A stretch of 57,619 bases of DNA, taken from positions 1-57,619 of the forward strand of contig CAVVGZ010000006.1 of the NCBI GenBank assembly GCA_963747965.1. The letters are read 5' to 3'. Positions 1 through 9,998 of this stretch are shown one piece after another. The translations under genes and the position numbers were made by a program. The notes below the pieces were generated by a model. The model was not told the origin of the DNA and did no database searches. It saw only the letters and a list, made by a program, of their open reading frames with translations. The stretch comes from CAVVGZ01 sp963747965 (GTDB lineage Bacteria; Chloroflexota; Anaerolineae; Anaerolineales; Anaerolineaceae). How positions within the stretch are numbered: the stretch's first letter is position 1; each line of letters starts with the position of its first letter.

Positions 1-73
1 TGATGGTGCGGTCTAATGGATGGAATTTATTTTCGTTGAATGAAGGGACTGCACCCTACGGGAGATAAAAGAT

Positions 74-136
74 GGTGGGTTGAATGCGGGTTGGCCGTTC
101 AATCAATATGTTGTCCTACCCCGCATTCAACCCACC
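74..136. repeat. 17-bp perfect inverted repeat, REP-like hairpin
   Basis: Positions 74-90 (GGTGGGTTGAATGCGGG) and 120-136 are exact reverse complements, separated by a 29-base spacer. The 8-mer ACCCTACG occurs at 53-60 and again at 134-141. The hairpin lies just downstream of purN in the non-coding left edge. It has no trailing T-run, so it looks more like a dispersed REP or MITE-type palindrome than a classic terminator, though it could protect or end the purine transcript. Confidence 0.5.
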
Positions 137-176
137 CTACGAAATTTCCATGCGATCGCATCCGCGCCCTCGCTCG

Positions 177-827
177 TTAGGATGACAAAAATAACCGGGA
201 GAATGATAAAACAGGGGAGATTAATTTGCGCAATGTATCTACCAGCAGGCGGTGCTCCACGGCATGGATGCGGGCTTCCAGCGTTTCCAGCGTGTCCCCC
301 TCTTCGATTGGCACAACCTCCTGCGCCAGCAGCGGGCCGTTATCCACCCCCTCATCCGGCACCAGGTGCACCATCACCCCGGTCTGGCGGATTTCCCCCC
401 TCTGATAAGCGGTATAGGCGCGGGCGATGGCATCCGTGCCTGGAAATGTCCCCGGCAGGGCCGGGTGCAGGTTGACCACCCGCCCCGGGAAATGTCCCAG
501 GAAATTCATCGAAAGCAGGCGCATCCAGCCTGCCAGGACGACGTAATCCGGCTGGAAAGACTGCACCAGCTCCGACAGGCGGGCATCGTACTCGCCGCGC
601 AGGATTTGTTTATCCTTCGGAAAAACCAGCGCCGGTACCCCGGCCTTGCGGGCGCGTTCCAGCCCGAAAGCCTCCGCTTTGTTGGAAATGACCGCCGCCA
701 CCTGCGCCGGCAGCAGGCCGCTGGCACAGGCATCCAGGATGGCCTGCAGATTGGAGCCGCCTCCGGAGATCAGCACCACCAGGCGCGCTTTTCGGGGATT
801 GGCCGCTTCACCCAAAGCGTCCGTCAC
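177..827 (-). CDS. purN: phosphoribosylglycinamide formyltransferase PurN
   Basis: This enzyme transfers the formyl group of 10-formyl-tetrahydrofolate to GAR, giving FGAR, the third step of purine synthesis. The 216-residue protein has the N-terminal nucleotide loop ISGGGSNLQAIL, the catalytic NLHP segment and the conserved Asp in PDEGVDNGPLL. Its ATG overlaps the purM stop as ATGA, so it is probably translated by coupling as the last gene of the purine operon. The order PurD-PurM-PurN matches the domain order of animal GART, but PurN is a separate chain here. The C-terminal tail (after about residue 200) is rich in Leu and Ser and is less conserved. Confidence 0.95.
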   Translation of the reverse strand: MTDALGEAANPRKARLVVLISGGGSNLQAILDACASGLLPAQVAAVISNKAEAFGLERARKAGVPALVFPKDKQILRGEYDARLSELVQSFQPDYVVLAGWMRLLSMNFLGHFPGRVVNLHPALPGTFPGTDAIARAYTAYQRGEIRQTGVMVHLVPDEGVDNGPLLAQEVVPIEEGDTLETLEARIHAVEHRLLVDTLRKLISPVLSFSRLFLSS

Positions 828-3123
828 ACCAGCCTCACCCCGCTGCCCGCTATCACCTCGCCAATTGTAAAAAAGCGTTCAGAAATCTGATCCTGCAGGG
901 ATTCCAGGTCCTGCGGGGCAACCACGGCAACCATGCCGATGCCCATATTGAACACGCGGTACATCTCCTCCTCGGCGATGTTCCCGGTGCGCTGGATCAA
1001 CCTGAACAGCGGCGGGACCGGCCAGCTTGCCACGCTGCACTTCTGCCCCGCAGCCATCGGGCAGGATGCGGGGGATGTTTTCCAGGAATCCTCCGCCGGT
1101 GATGTGCGCCAGGGCTTTGATTGGATTGTCATCCTTTTGCAGGACGGGCAGCAGCAGCGGGAGGTAGGAGCGGTGCGGCACCAGCAGGGCATCCTTCCAG
1201 GGCACACCCAGCTCCGGGAAAATGGTCTCCAGCGCTACCCCCTTGAACACCCTGCGGATCAGGGAGTAGCCGTTGGTATGCGCCCCGCTGGACTGCCAGC
1301 CGATGAGCACATCCCCGGGACGGATGCCCGGTCGGGGCAGGATGCGCTCCCGCTCAACAACTCCAACGATGGTTCCCGCCAGGTCAAACTCGCCGGCCTG
1401 GTAGACCCCCGGCATCTCTGCCGTTTCCCCGCCCAGCACGGCACAGCCGGCTTCCCTGCAGGCGGCGGCTATACCCGCCACAACATCCGCCACGTGCTCC
1501 GGGAACAACTTTTGAACAGGCAATGTAATCCAGGAAAAACAGCGGGCGGGCGCCCTGAACCAATATGTCATTGATGCAGTGGTTGACGATATCCCGGCCG
1601 ATGGAGGTGTACTCCCCGGCATGGGCGGCCAGCATGACCTTGGTGCCAACCCCATCGGTGGAAGCCACCAGCACAGGGTCTTTCATCGCTTTCATCCAAC
1701 CGGCAGCATACAGCCCGCCGAAGGAACCCATCCCGGACAGCACCTGCGGCCCGTAAGTGGCGCGCACCGCCTGGCTCATCAACTGGACGGCTCTGTTGCC
1801 GGCATCGATATCCACACCGGAAGCGGCATAGGATTGTGCGGAGCCCGGCAGCCTTTGCATGCCGCGCCAGCCGATATCACGGCGGTACTGCATCCCGGTG
1901 AAGGATACCTGCTGCACAACCTGGTAGGCGGCCTGGATGGCACCCGGCAGGTCACGGCCCAGCCCGGTGGCGCCCAGCACCCTGCCGCCGCTGGTGAGCA
2001 CTTTCCCATCCAGATACTGCGTCCCGGCATGGAAGATCATCCCGGTGGAAGTATCCTGAGATTTGAACTCAATGGGCAGCCCCTTCTCGATTTTGCCCGG
2101 GTATCCCGGCGATGCCAGGACCACGCAGGCTGCCGCCCCCTGCTCCCATTCTATGGTCAGGTCACCCAGCGTCCCATTCGTACAGGCCAGGGCGATTTCC
2201 AGCAGGTCGCTTTTTAATAAAGGCAGGATCACCTGGGTTTCCGGGTCCCCAAAGCGGCAGTTGAACTCCAGCACACTGGGGCCCTCCTGCGTGAGCATCA
2301 ACCCGGCATACAGCACACCCGTATACGGGGATCCTTCCGCGGACAGCCCGGCCAGGGTGGGTGCCAGTACCGTGCGGCTGATTTCATCGAGCAATTCCGG
2401 GGTGCAGACCGGCGCCGGGGCATAAGCCCCCATTCCGCCGGTGTTGGGACCGAGATCGCCGTCCAGCAGCCGTTTATGGTCCTGGGCGGGAGGCATCAGG
2501 CGGAAATGGCTGCCGTCACAAAAAGCCAGCACGGAAACCTCCTCCCCCTGCAGGCGTTCCTCGATAATCACTTCGTGACCAGCCTCGCCAAACTCGCCCC
2601 CAACCAGCATGGCCTCCAGCACCCGGCGGGCCTCATCGGCACTATCCGGGAGAAACACACCTTTGCCCCCTGCCAGCCCGGATGCCTTGATCACTACCGC
2701 ATGATCCACCTGCTTGAGGTAATCCAGAGCCCCGGCAAGCTCGCAGAAGTTCCGGAAGCGTGCTGTGGGGATGTTGTGGCGGCTCATGAAATCCTTGGCA
2801 AACGCTTTGGAGGTCTCCAGCCTGGCAGCCGCCCGGGAAGGACCAAAGACAGCGATCCCTGCTTCAGCAAGCCGGTCGGATAACCCGTCTGCCAGGGGCT
2901 GTTCCGGGCCAACCAGAACCAGATCGACAGACTGTTGCCTGGCAAAGCTGAGCAGGGCAGCCACACCCTGCTCTCCTTCAGCCGTGATGGGGATATTCTC
3001 GCCCAGCCGGGCGGTTCCGGCATTGCCGGGGGCGATCCACAAGCGCTCCAACAGCCTGGACTGCCTCACCTTCCAGGCGATGGCGTGTTCACGCCCTCCT
3101 GAGCCTACGATGAGTACACGCAT
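824..3123 (-). CDS. purD-purM: fused GAR synthetase-AIR synthetase PurD-PurM (two +1 breaks)
   Basis: The N-terminal part is PurD (ATP-grasp ligase, phosphoribosylamine plus glycine to GAR; starts MRVLIVGSGGREHAIAWK). It runs in frame, through a short linker, into PurM (FGAM to AIR; GVDIDAGN, TDGVGTK, GGETAEMPG). The ATG at 3123 is chosen because GGAGG lies three bases upstream. The PurM half changes frame twice, within about 1510-1513 and 1026-1029. At both places removing one base restores the family sequence, for example QRGSWPVPPLF. With both corrected the span is exactly 766 codons, the sum of normal PurD and PurM lengths. The in-frame joining of PurD to PurM lies outside the broken sites and looks real. 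It mirrors the first two domains of animal GART. The frame breaks are probably sequence errors; decay is less likely. Confidence 0.9.
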
Positions 3124-3157
3124 AGTCCTCCAGAGAATGTTAAGTAGATCGGGATTT

Positions 3158-4594
3158 TCAGCCAAGCGCCGTTTCAAAATCCGTTTTATGGTGGTTCAGC
3201 TGCAGGCCGGGTGGATAAATCCCGGTAAAACAGGCATTGCAATAGCCTGCCTGGCGGTCGATGGCTTTCATCATCCCGTCCAGTGAAAGGAAATAAAGCG
3301 AATCCGCCCCGATATAGCGGCATAATTCATCAATGGTCATGCGGTTGGCAATCAGCTCTTCATAGGTACCCATGTCCACACCCATATAGCAAGGGTGGCG
3401 GATGGGCGGACAGGTGATGCGGACATGAATCTCCCTGGCGCCGGCATCCCTCAGCAGTTTCAAGAGCGGGCCGGTGGTATGGCCGCGCACGATGCTGTCA
3501 TCAACCAGAACCAGGCTCTTGCCGATAACATTTTCCTCGACGACATTAAACTTGAGGGCAATGCCCTGCTTGCGCAGCGAATCGGTGGGCTGGATGAAGG
3601 TCCGGCCAATGTAGCGGTTTTTGATAAATCCGTCCGTATAGGGGATCCCTGAGGCATGGGCATAGCCGATGGCGGCCGGGATAGAAGAATCGGGCACCGG
3701 AATTACCAGGTCTGCCTGGATGGGACATTCCATGGCAAGGCGGGCACCAAGCCTCTGGCGGACCAGGTGGGTGGAAAGACCGTCGAAATTGGAATCCGGC
3801 CGTGAAAAATAGATATGCTCAAAGGTGCATTGGGCCAATTCTGCCCGGGGGGGCAGCGCCTGGCGCACAACCAGGGCAGTATTGGATAAGGTAATTACCT
3901 CCCCAGGTTTAATCTCGCGGATGGCTATGCAGCCCAGGGTACGCAGCGCCCCGGTTTCAGAGGCGACGGCATGCCCTCCAGACGGCAGCATGCCAATATT
4001 CAGCGGGCGGAAACCCCACGGATCACGCACGGCATATACGCCGTCACGGGTCAGCACCACCATCGAATAGGCGCCGATCCATTTCTGCATCGTGCTGCAG
4101 ATGCGCTCTTCCCAGGTATCCCCCACCGCCCCGGCCAGCATCATGGTGATCACCTCGGTATCGGAAGTGGAGGAAAAGCCAATGCCGCGCTGGAGCAGCT
4201 CCTGGCGCAGCTGGTAGGCGTTGGTGATGTTGCCATTATGGGCGACTGCCAGCGGCCCGTACTGGGTCTCGATCAGGAACGGCTGGGCATTGCGCACCTG
4301 CGAGGACCCGGTTGTGGAATAGCGGGTGTGCCCGATGGCATAATGGCCGCGCAGCGGCGCCAGCGTTTGCGGAGAAAAAACATTGGGCACCAGCCCGGCA
4401 TCCTTATAAATCCGGGTAGCCTGCCCGTCTGATACGGCAATCCCGGCGGCCTCCTGGCCGCGGTGCTGCAGGGCAAACAAGCCAAAGTACGCCATGCTGG
4501 CCACATCTTCATCCGGGGCATAAATGCCAAGCACCCCGCACTCTTCGCGCGGGTGGTCAGCGGAGAAAAATTGTTCATTATGCCATGGGATCAT
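3158..4594 (-). CDS. purF: amidophosphoribosyltransferase PurF
   Basis: This is the committing enzyme of purine synthesis, making phosphoribosylamine from PRPP and glutamine. The N-terminal Ntn glutaminase domain begins at Cys19 (EECGVLG), so an 18-residue propeptide is expected to be cleaved. The phosphoribosyltransferase domain carries the PRPP loop LVLVDDSIVRGHT. Cysteines in AQCTF, ITCPP and YCNAC match the four ligands of the 4Fe-4S cluster in the Bacillus-type enzyme, so the protein should be oxygen-sensitive. It is 478 residues, normal for the family. It lies between purE (17 bases upstream) and purD-purM (34 bases downstream), in the same direction. Confidence 0.97.
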   Translation of the reverse strand: MIPWHNEQFFSADHPREECGVLGIYAPDEDVASMAYFGLFALQHRGQEAAGIAVSDGQATRIYKDAGLVPNVFSPQTLAPLRGHYAIGHTRYSTTGSSQVRNAQPFLIETQYGPLAVAHNGNITNAYQLRQELLQRGIGFSSTSDTEVITMMLAGAVGDTWEERICSTMQKWIGAYSMVVLTRDGVYAVRDPWGFRPLNIGMLPSGGHAVASETGALRTLGCIAIREIKPGEVITLSNTALVVRQALPPRAELAQCTFEHIYFSRPDSNFDGLSTHLVRQRLGARLAMECPIQADLVIPVPDSSIPAAIGYAHASGIPYTDGFIKNRYIGRTFIQPTDSLRKQGIALKFNVVEENVIGKSLVLVDDSIVRGHTTGPLLKLLRDAGAREIHVRITCPPIRHPCYMGVDMGTYEELIANRMTIDELCRYIGADSLYFLSLDGMMKAIDRQAGYCNACFTGIYPPGLQLNHHKTDFETALG

Positions 4595-4603
4595 TGGATG
4601 CCC

Positions 4604-5086
4604 TCAGCTGTTCAACTCGGAATCATCATTGAGAATTTTTGCGGCGTTTTGATTTTGAAATCCGGTCACTTTTTGCAGGACCTCAGGATCAGCCAGGCTG
4701 AGGATTTTGGCTGCCAAAAAAGCTGCATTGCAAGGGTCCAGCACCAGCGCCGGGGCAATACCGGTGGGCATGCGCAGCGATGAATAGATATCGGCACCGC
4801 CGAAGGTCTCCGAAGGGGGCGGGCAGGCAATCACCGGGGCGGAAACCGCCCCATCGACAAACCCGGACAAAGCATTGCTGCGGCCAGCAACCGTGATATA
4901 CACCTTGGGAGAGGCATCCTGCTCATACCTATCCAATAGTTTCAAAGTGTGCAGGGGGGTTTTATGGGCTGAACCAATATGCATGGCCACCTCCAGGCTG
5001 AACGACAGAGCCGCCTCCTTGATTTTCTGACAATGCGGCAGGTCTGCCTTGGAACCCATCAATATAACCACCAGGGGTCGTTTCAT
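4604..5086 (-). CDS. purE: AIR carboxylase PurE, class II type
   Basis: This 160-residue protein should convert AIR plus CO2 directly to CAIR. The signature is that of class II PurE, as in the PurE domain of animal PAICS: GSKADLPHCQKIK at the N terminus, SAHKTP in place of class I SAHRTP, and AGRSNALSG in place of the class I AGGAAH motif. No purK lies in the window, which fits because class II enzymes do not need N5-CAIR. Its ATG overlaps the purC stop (ATGA), so the two are translationally coupled. PurC-PurE is also the order of the PAICS fusion. The call as PurE is firm; class II is inferred from motifs only. Confidence 0.93.
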   Translation of the reverse strand: MKRPLVVILMGSKADLPHCQKIKEAALSFSLEVAMHIGSAHKTPLHTLKLLDRYEQDASPKVYITVAGRSNALSGFVDGAVSAPVIACPPPSETFGGADIYSSLRMPTGIAPALVLDPCNAAFLAAKILSLADPEVLQKVTGFQNQNAAKILNDDSELNS

Positions 5087-6058
5087 ATCCGTACTCCTTG
5101 TTCTCTCAGGCTGCGTTCCAGGCGGGGTGCAACGGGATATTCCCCGGGAATAAATTCCCTGCCTGTCAGCAACTCATAAATTTTGATATAGCGCTGGCTG
5201 GCTTCCACCCATAAGCTGTCCGGCATGGGCGGAATTTCTCCATCTCCACGGTAACCGCGGGCGGCATAAGCCAGGCGCACAAATTCCTTGTCGAAATTTT
5301 CCGGTTCCTCACCCTTTGCCAGCCTTTCGGGATAGGAATCTGCTTTCCAGAAACGCGAAGAATCAGGGGTATGCACCTCATCGATCAGGACGACCTGGCC
5401 TTCGAGCATCGCGGCCGAATTCATACTTGGTGTCCACCAGGATCAACCCGGCATCCGCAGCAATGCTTTGCCCGCGCTGGAAAATGGACAGGGCTGCTGT
5501 TTGCACCTGGTCCCAGGTCTGGCGATCCAGGTAACCCTTCTCAACCACCTCAGCGCAGGTGAGGCGTTCATCGTGGCCGGTAGGACCGCCCTTGGTAGTC
5601 GGGGTGATAATCGGCTGCGGCAGGCGCTCATTCTTGTGCAGCCCTTCCGGGAAGGAATAGCCATACACCGACCGCTCGCCCATGGCATAGCGGTACCACA
5701 GAGAGGTTGAGGTAACCCCGCTGATATAGCCGCGCACGATGACCTCGACTGGAATCGGTTCAACCTCCCTGGCCACCAGGGCATTGGGATCCGGCAGGCT
5801 GATGACATGGTTGGGGATTATGTCCTGCGTGCAGTCAAACCACCAGGCAGACAGCTGGTTGAGGACCTGGCCCTTATATGGCACGGCTGCCAGAATCCTG
5901 TCAAATGCCGATAACCGATCGGTTGTTATCAGCAGGCGGCGCTGGTCCCCCAGAATATACCAGTCACGCACTTTCCCGGAATACCGTTCCAGTCCGGGCA
6001 GACTGGACTGTTGAAATGCCAATGGGATTAAACTCTCCAATATTTCTTTGGAAACCAT
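5083..6058 (-). CDS. purC: SAICAR synthetase PurC (one +1 break)
   Basis: This enzyme joins aspartate to CAIR with ATP, giving SAICAR. The N-terminal half has YSGKVRDWY and TTDRLSAFDRI. The C-terminal half has the conserved DEVHTPDSSRFW. The two halves lie in different frames; the join is near 5404-5408, where removing one base gives TKYEFGRDAEGQVVLIDEV. The corrected protein is about 324 residues, of the long yeast-ADE1-like type. The start at 6058 has AAAGGA ten bases upstream. An alternative ATG at 6076 overlaps the purQ stop and would suit coupling, adding six residues. The gene is followed by purE in an ATGA overlap. Confidence 0.92.
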
Positions 6059-6072
6059 GTTAAGTTTTCCTT

Positions 6073-6850
6073 TCATGCGGAGGCCCAGCGAACGCCGTTT
6101 ATAAATATCGGCAAACCGGAACGCTGAGCCAGGCGCTGCGGGTGTTGTGTGACAAATAGGTGGTTTTCCGGGTGAGGCATTAAACCCAGGACATTGCCGC
6201 GCACATTGGAAATGCCGGCAATATCCAGCATGGATCCATTGGGGTTATCCGGGTATTGACCTTGAGCCGGGCTGCCGTCCGGTGTGGGTATAAACCAGGG
6301 CGACCTGGTCCTGCACCGACAGGCGGGTGCCATCGTTTCCGGGAGCCAGCCTGAAATTCCCTTCGCCATGGGCAACCGGACAGGTGATCAGGTCATCCAA
6401 TCCGGCAGTCCAGATGCATTTTTGTGATACGGGCTGCATGGTTACCCAGCGGCATTCAAAATGACCGCTGGCATTAAAAGTAAGCGTAGACTCTGCCCGA
6501 TTAGCGGCTGGCTGTTTTTCCAGGCCGGGCAGGATTCCAGATTTCACCAATGCCTGAAATCCATTACAGATTCCAATGACAGGCTTGCCCTGTTCCACAA
6601 AGGTATTCACCTCATCGGAAAAATAATGCAGCAGATCCAGCGCCAGTAATCTGCCCGCCCCCAGGGCATCTGCATAAGAAAAACCGCCCGGTACAACCAG
6701 CACCTGGTAATCTGACCATCGCCTGGAGCGCTGGCGAAGCTGGTTAATGTGCACAATTTCAGGTAGTGCGCCCGCCAGCTCGAATGCCAGGGCGGCATCG
6801 TTATCCCTGTTGGTACCGGTGGCATGGAGGATAAGAGCGTGCGGCTTCAC
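6073..6850 (-). CDS. purQ: FGAM synthase glutaminase subunit PurQ (one +1 break)
   Basis: This is the class I glutamine amidotransferase that supplies ammonia to PurL for FGAM synthesis. Visible motifs are VVPGGFSYADALG (oxyanion region), GICNGFQAL with the nucleophilic Cys, and the C-terminal catalytic GLMPHPEN. The frame changes near 6281-6290, at a C-run in coding sense; removing one base joins ALVYT to PDGSPAQGQYP. The corrected length is 258 residues. The start is a GTG, 45 bases after purL. No separate purS is needed because PurS-like sequence is fused to PurL here. Confidence 0.9.
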
Positions 6851-6895
6851 AAGGTTCCCCTTCGTACCGATTTGCTCCAGGCTGCCAGCAGCTCC

Positions 6896-9807
6896 TCAAC
6901 GGAGAGGTTCACTAGAATACTTACTTTCCAGGAGAATGTGCAGCTCCCCATCCCCCCGCACCGTACCGAGGGGGAGACAGGGCAAACCCTGCATGATGTT
7001 TTCAAATTCGTTTGAGTCCCCGGGCTGAACTTCCACCAGAAGGGTGCCGTTGGTTTCCCCGAATAAATTGCGCAGCGCTTCCCCTTGCGGCAGGGACAGG
7101 TCCATCCCTTTCCGGCCGGCGATGCACATCTCAGCAGCGGCTGCTGCCAGACCCCCCTCACTCAAATCGTGGGCTGCCTGCACGAGTGACTTTTGCACTG
7201 CCTGGTAGAATGCCCGGTAAACAGCGGGCGCATGAGCAGGCACCTGCGGCAGGTCATCCCCTGCATTTCTATCTCCAGCATCCGAGACAAGCAGATAATG
7301 GCTGCCCCCGAACATGGGTGAAAAATCACCCAGCAAATAGAGCCGGTTTCCAGCCTTTTTGAGATCCATCGTCACCGTGCGCCGGATATCCGGGAGGATG
7401 CCGATTGCGGAGATCAACAAAGAAGGCGGTATGGCATGCCGGTTGCCATCGACACCCATATATTCATTATTCAGGGAATCCTTGCCGGAAATAAAAGGGG
7501 TCTGGTAATGGAGGGCCGCATCATGGCAGCCGCGGGCGGCTTCCACCAGGGTTCCCAGGGTTTCGGGATTGAGCGGATCACCCCAGCAAAAATTATCCAG
7601 GATGGCGATGCGCTGTGGATCTCCGCCAACGGCTACGGCATTGCGCACGGCTTCATCCACCACGCACCAGGCCATGCGGTAGGCATCGACTTTACCATAC
7701 TGCGGGTTGATCCCATTTGATAACACCAGGCCTTTCCACCCCCGGGTTCCAAGCGGCTTGATCACACAGGCATCGGAAGGCCCATCATGGAAGCTTCCCA
7801 CCAGCGGTTTTACCACCGTACCGCCCTGGACTTCGTGGTCATAGATGCGGATGATATCCTCTTTACTGGCAATATCGGGGTGGGATAGTAATTTGAGCAG
7901 GCATGCCCCGTAATCGATGGCAGGATCGTAATAGGGCGGATTTTCCCGGGCAGTGGTTACACGTTGCCGGCAAATGCGCCAGCAGCTGTCTTTGCGGAAT
8001 ACCCTCATGCAGGAAGCGGTTGGACAGGTTGAGTACAATCTTCCCGCCGGAACGCACAGTGATTTGGCCGGTATCGGTGAATGACCCAAGGTCGGTCATC
8101 TGGACTTCAAATAATCCGCAAATTTCCTGTAATGCAGGGATATTGTTCCGGGGAACCGCCAGGACCATCCGTTCCTGGGCTTCTGATAACCACACCTCCC
8201 AGGGATCCAGGCCCTGGTATTTCAATGGCACATGAGCCAGTTCCACATCCACCCCACAAGTTTTGGCCATTTCACCAACGGCAGAGGAAAGTCCGCCTGC
8301 ACCGCAGTCGGTTATAGCACGGTACAAACCGGCATCACGGGCGCGCACAATCACTTCTATCAATCCTTTTTCGGTAATCGGATCGCCGATTTGCACAGAT
8401 GCTCCAGCCACTTCTCCGGTCTGGGCATCCATGGTCATTGAGGAAAACGTAGCCCCGCGCAAGCCATCCCTTCCGGTTCGACCCCCGAGCACAATCACCC
8501 GGTCCCCGGGCTGTGGTTCGATGCCATGAGGCATTTTTGGTGCAATCCCGACACAGCCACAGAAAACGAGTGGATTTGCGGTATACCCGGCATCATAATA
8601 TACGGCGCCATTTACGGTGGGAAGTCCAATTTTGTTACCATAATCCTGAATACCAGCCACCACTCCGGAACGAATACGGCGGGGGTGCAGAACACCTTCC
8701 GGGATATCTGCAAATTGAGCATCTTCCGGACCGAAACAAAGCACATTGGTTGCTGCGATCGGTTTTGCTGAAACGCCGATGACATCGCGTATTACGCCTC
8801 CAATGCCGGTGTTGGCACCGCCAAACGGCTCAATGGCAGATGGGTGATTATGGGTTTCCACTTTAAAGGAAACCTCATGATCCTCGTCAAAATCGATAAT
8901 CCCGGCATTATCCACAAACGCCGAGATCACCCATGGGGCAGCAATTTTATCGGTAGCCGATTTGAGATAAGTCTTCAGCAAATTGTCCACCGGTGGAGTG
9001 CCATCCTGCATGCGGATAAAGGCACGGAAGGTTTTGTGCACACAATGTTCGCTCCAGGTCTGGGCGATCATTTCAAATTCGATATCCGTCGGGTCCCGGT
9101 TTTCATCCCGATAGTAGATTTGAATTGCCCGCATCTCAGCCAGGTCCAGGGCAGCGCGGCGTTCCGCTGAAAGCGCCAGCAGTCCTTCATCCGATAAAGA
9201 GCGGATGGGGATGTTTTCAACCCGCCGGTCGGATGCTATATATTCAAGAAATACCGGTTCAATTTCATCCAGGGTGTAGCGCTGAATCACCGGATTGGCC
9301 AGCAGGCGGCGAGCCAGGAGGTGTAAATCTTCGGTTTGGATATCCACGCCATGGATGACATACTTCTGCCCGGTGCAAACACGCCTGAGCCCGGCAATAC
9401 CAATTTCAGCAGACGCCCTCAGGATTTGTTCTGCCACCGGATCGGTGATACCTGGCCGTAAGGCAACTTCTACAATTTGCAGCAGCCTGGGCAGGTTTTT
9501 CCCGGGTGAAAAAGAGGCGACCCCACTGCGCTGTTTGCGTTATAGGGTCGCTGAGAAGTTCACTGGCTATCCTTCCAAGGTCAGGATCGTTTACCTGGCC
9601 CTCCAGGAAGTAAAGGTCATGGCAGATGATGCGGGTCACCCCCCTGACACCCAGGGCTCTGGCATCCGCCAGCAATCCCATCGACCGTGGATCATCGGGC
9701 TGCACCGGTGAAATAACAAACCGGTAGACTTCGTTGGTTGTCTTATTCATTGGGTTTAAATAATCCATTTCCCAGGTTTTGGCGAGGAGATTTGCAAATT
9801 TTACCAT
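6896..9807 (-). CDS. purL: FGAM synthase PurL with N-terminal PurS-like domains (two +1 breaks)
   Basis: This is the ATP-dependent synthetase subunit converting FGAR to FGAM. Residues 1 to about 180 hold two PurS-like units: one around FVISPVQPDDPRS and FLEGQVNDPDL, a second around VEVALRPGITDPVAEQIL and VCTGQKYVIHG. The synthetase body has EHCVHKTF, ETHNHPSAIEPFGGANTG and the second half through HDLSEGGLAAAAAEM. The frame breaks within about 9496-9513 and near 7955-7990. Removing one base at each gives exactly 970 codons, normal for the fused PurSL type. The start at 9807 is preceded by AAAGG; internal ATGs at 9768 and 9750 are possible. It is the first gene of the purine operon. Confidence 0.9.
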
Positions 9808-9998
9808 AAATGCCTTTTATAAAAGAATAAACCATGAATGAAAATTGGTGTGTTTGAAAAGATATTTTCCTGAACACATATAAGGGATGGTATTTATAAA
9901 TCCTTCCAAACCTCATCCCCACAAGCTGGAGTCACGCCATTTTCCGTTTACCAATAAATTCGGGTCAAATCTTGATTATTGCCCTGTTTCCAGGAGAT
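9808..9998. other. intergenic region upstream of the purine operon
   Basis: These 191 AT-rich bases separate the upstream SDR gene from purL, both on the minus strand. They should hold the purine operon promoter. I see TATAAA-like hexamers but no convincing -35 partner, no purine riboswitch fold and no clear operator. Confidence 0.3.

Noticed and set aside
252..890. Long open frame on the plus strand across purN
   Set aside because: It is antisense to a clear PurN, has no family resemblance and arises from the high G+C of this region.
1579..2217. Long plus-strand frame across purD-purM
   Set aside because: It mirrors conserved PurD-PurM codons and its composition is His/Pro/Gln-rich nonsense.
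9808..9998. Purine riboswitch before the purine operon
   Set aside because: I could not find the conserved three-way junction core; nothing beyond AT-rich sequence is supported.
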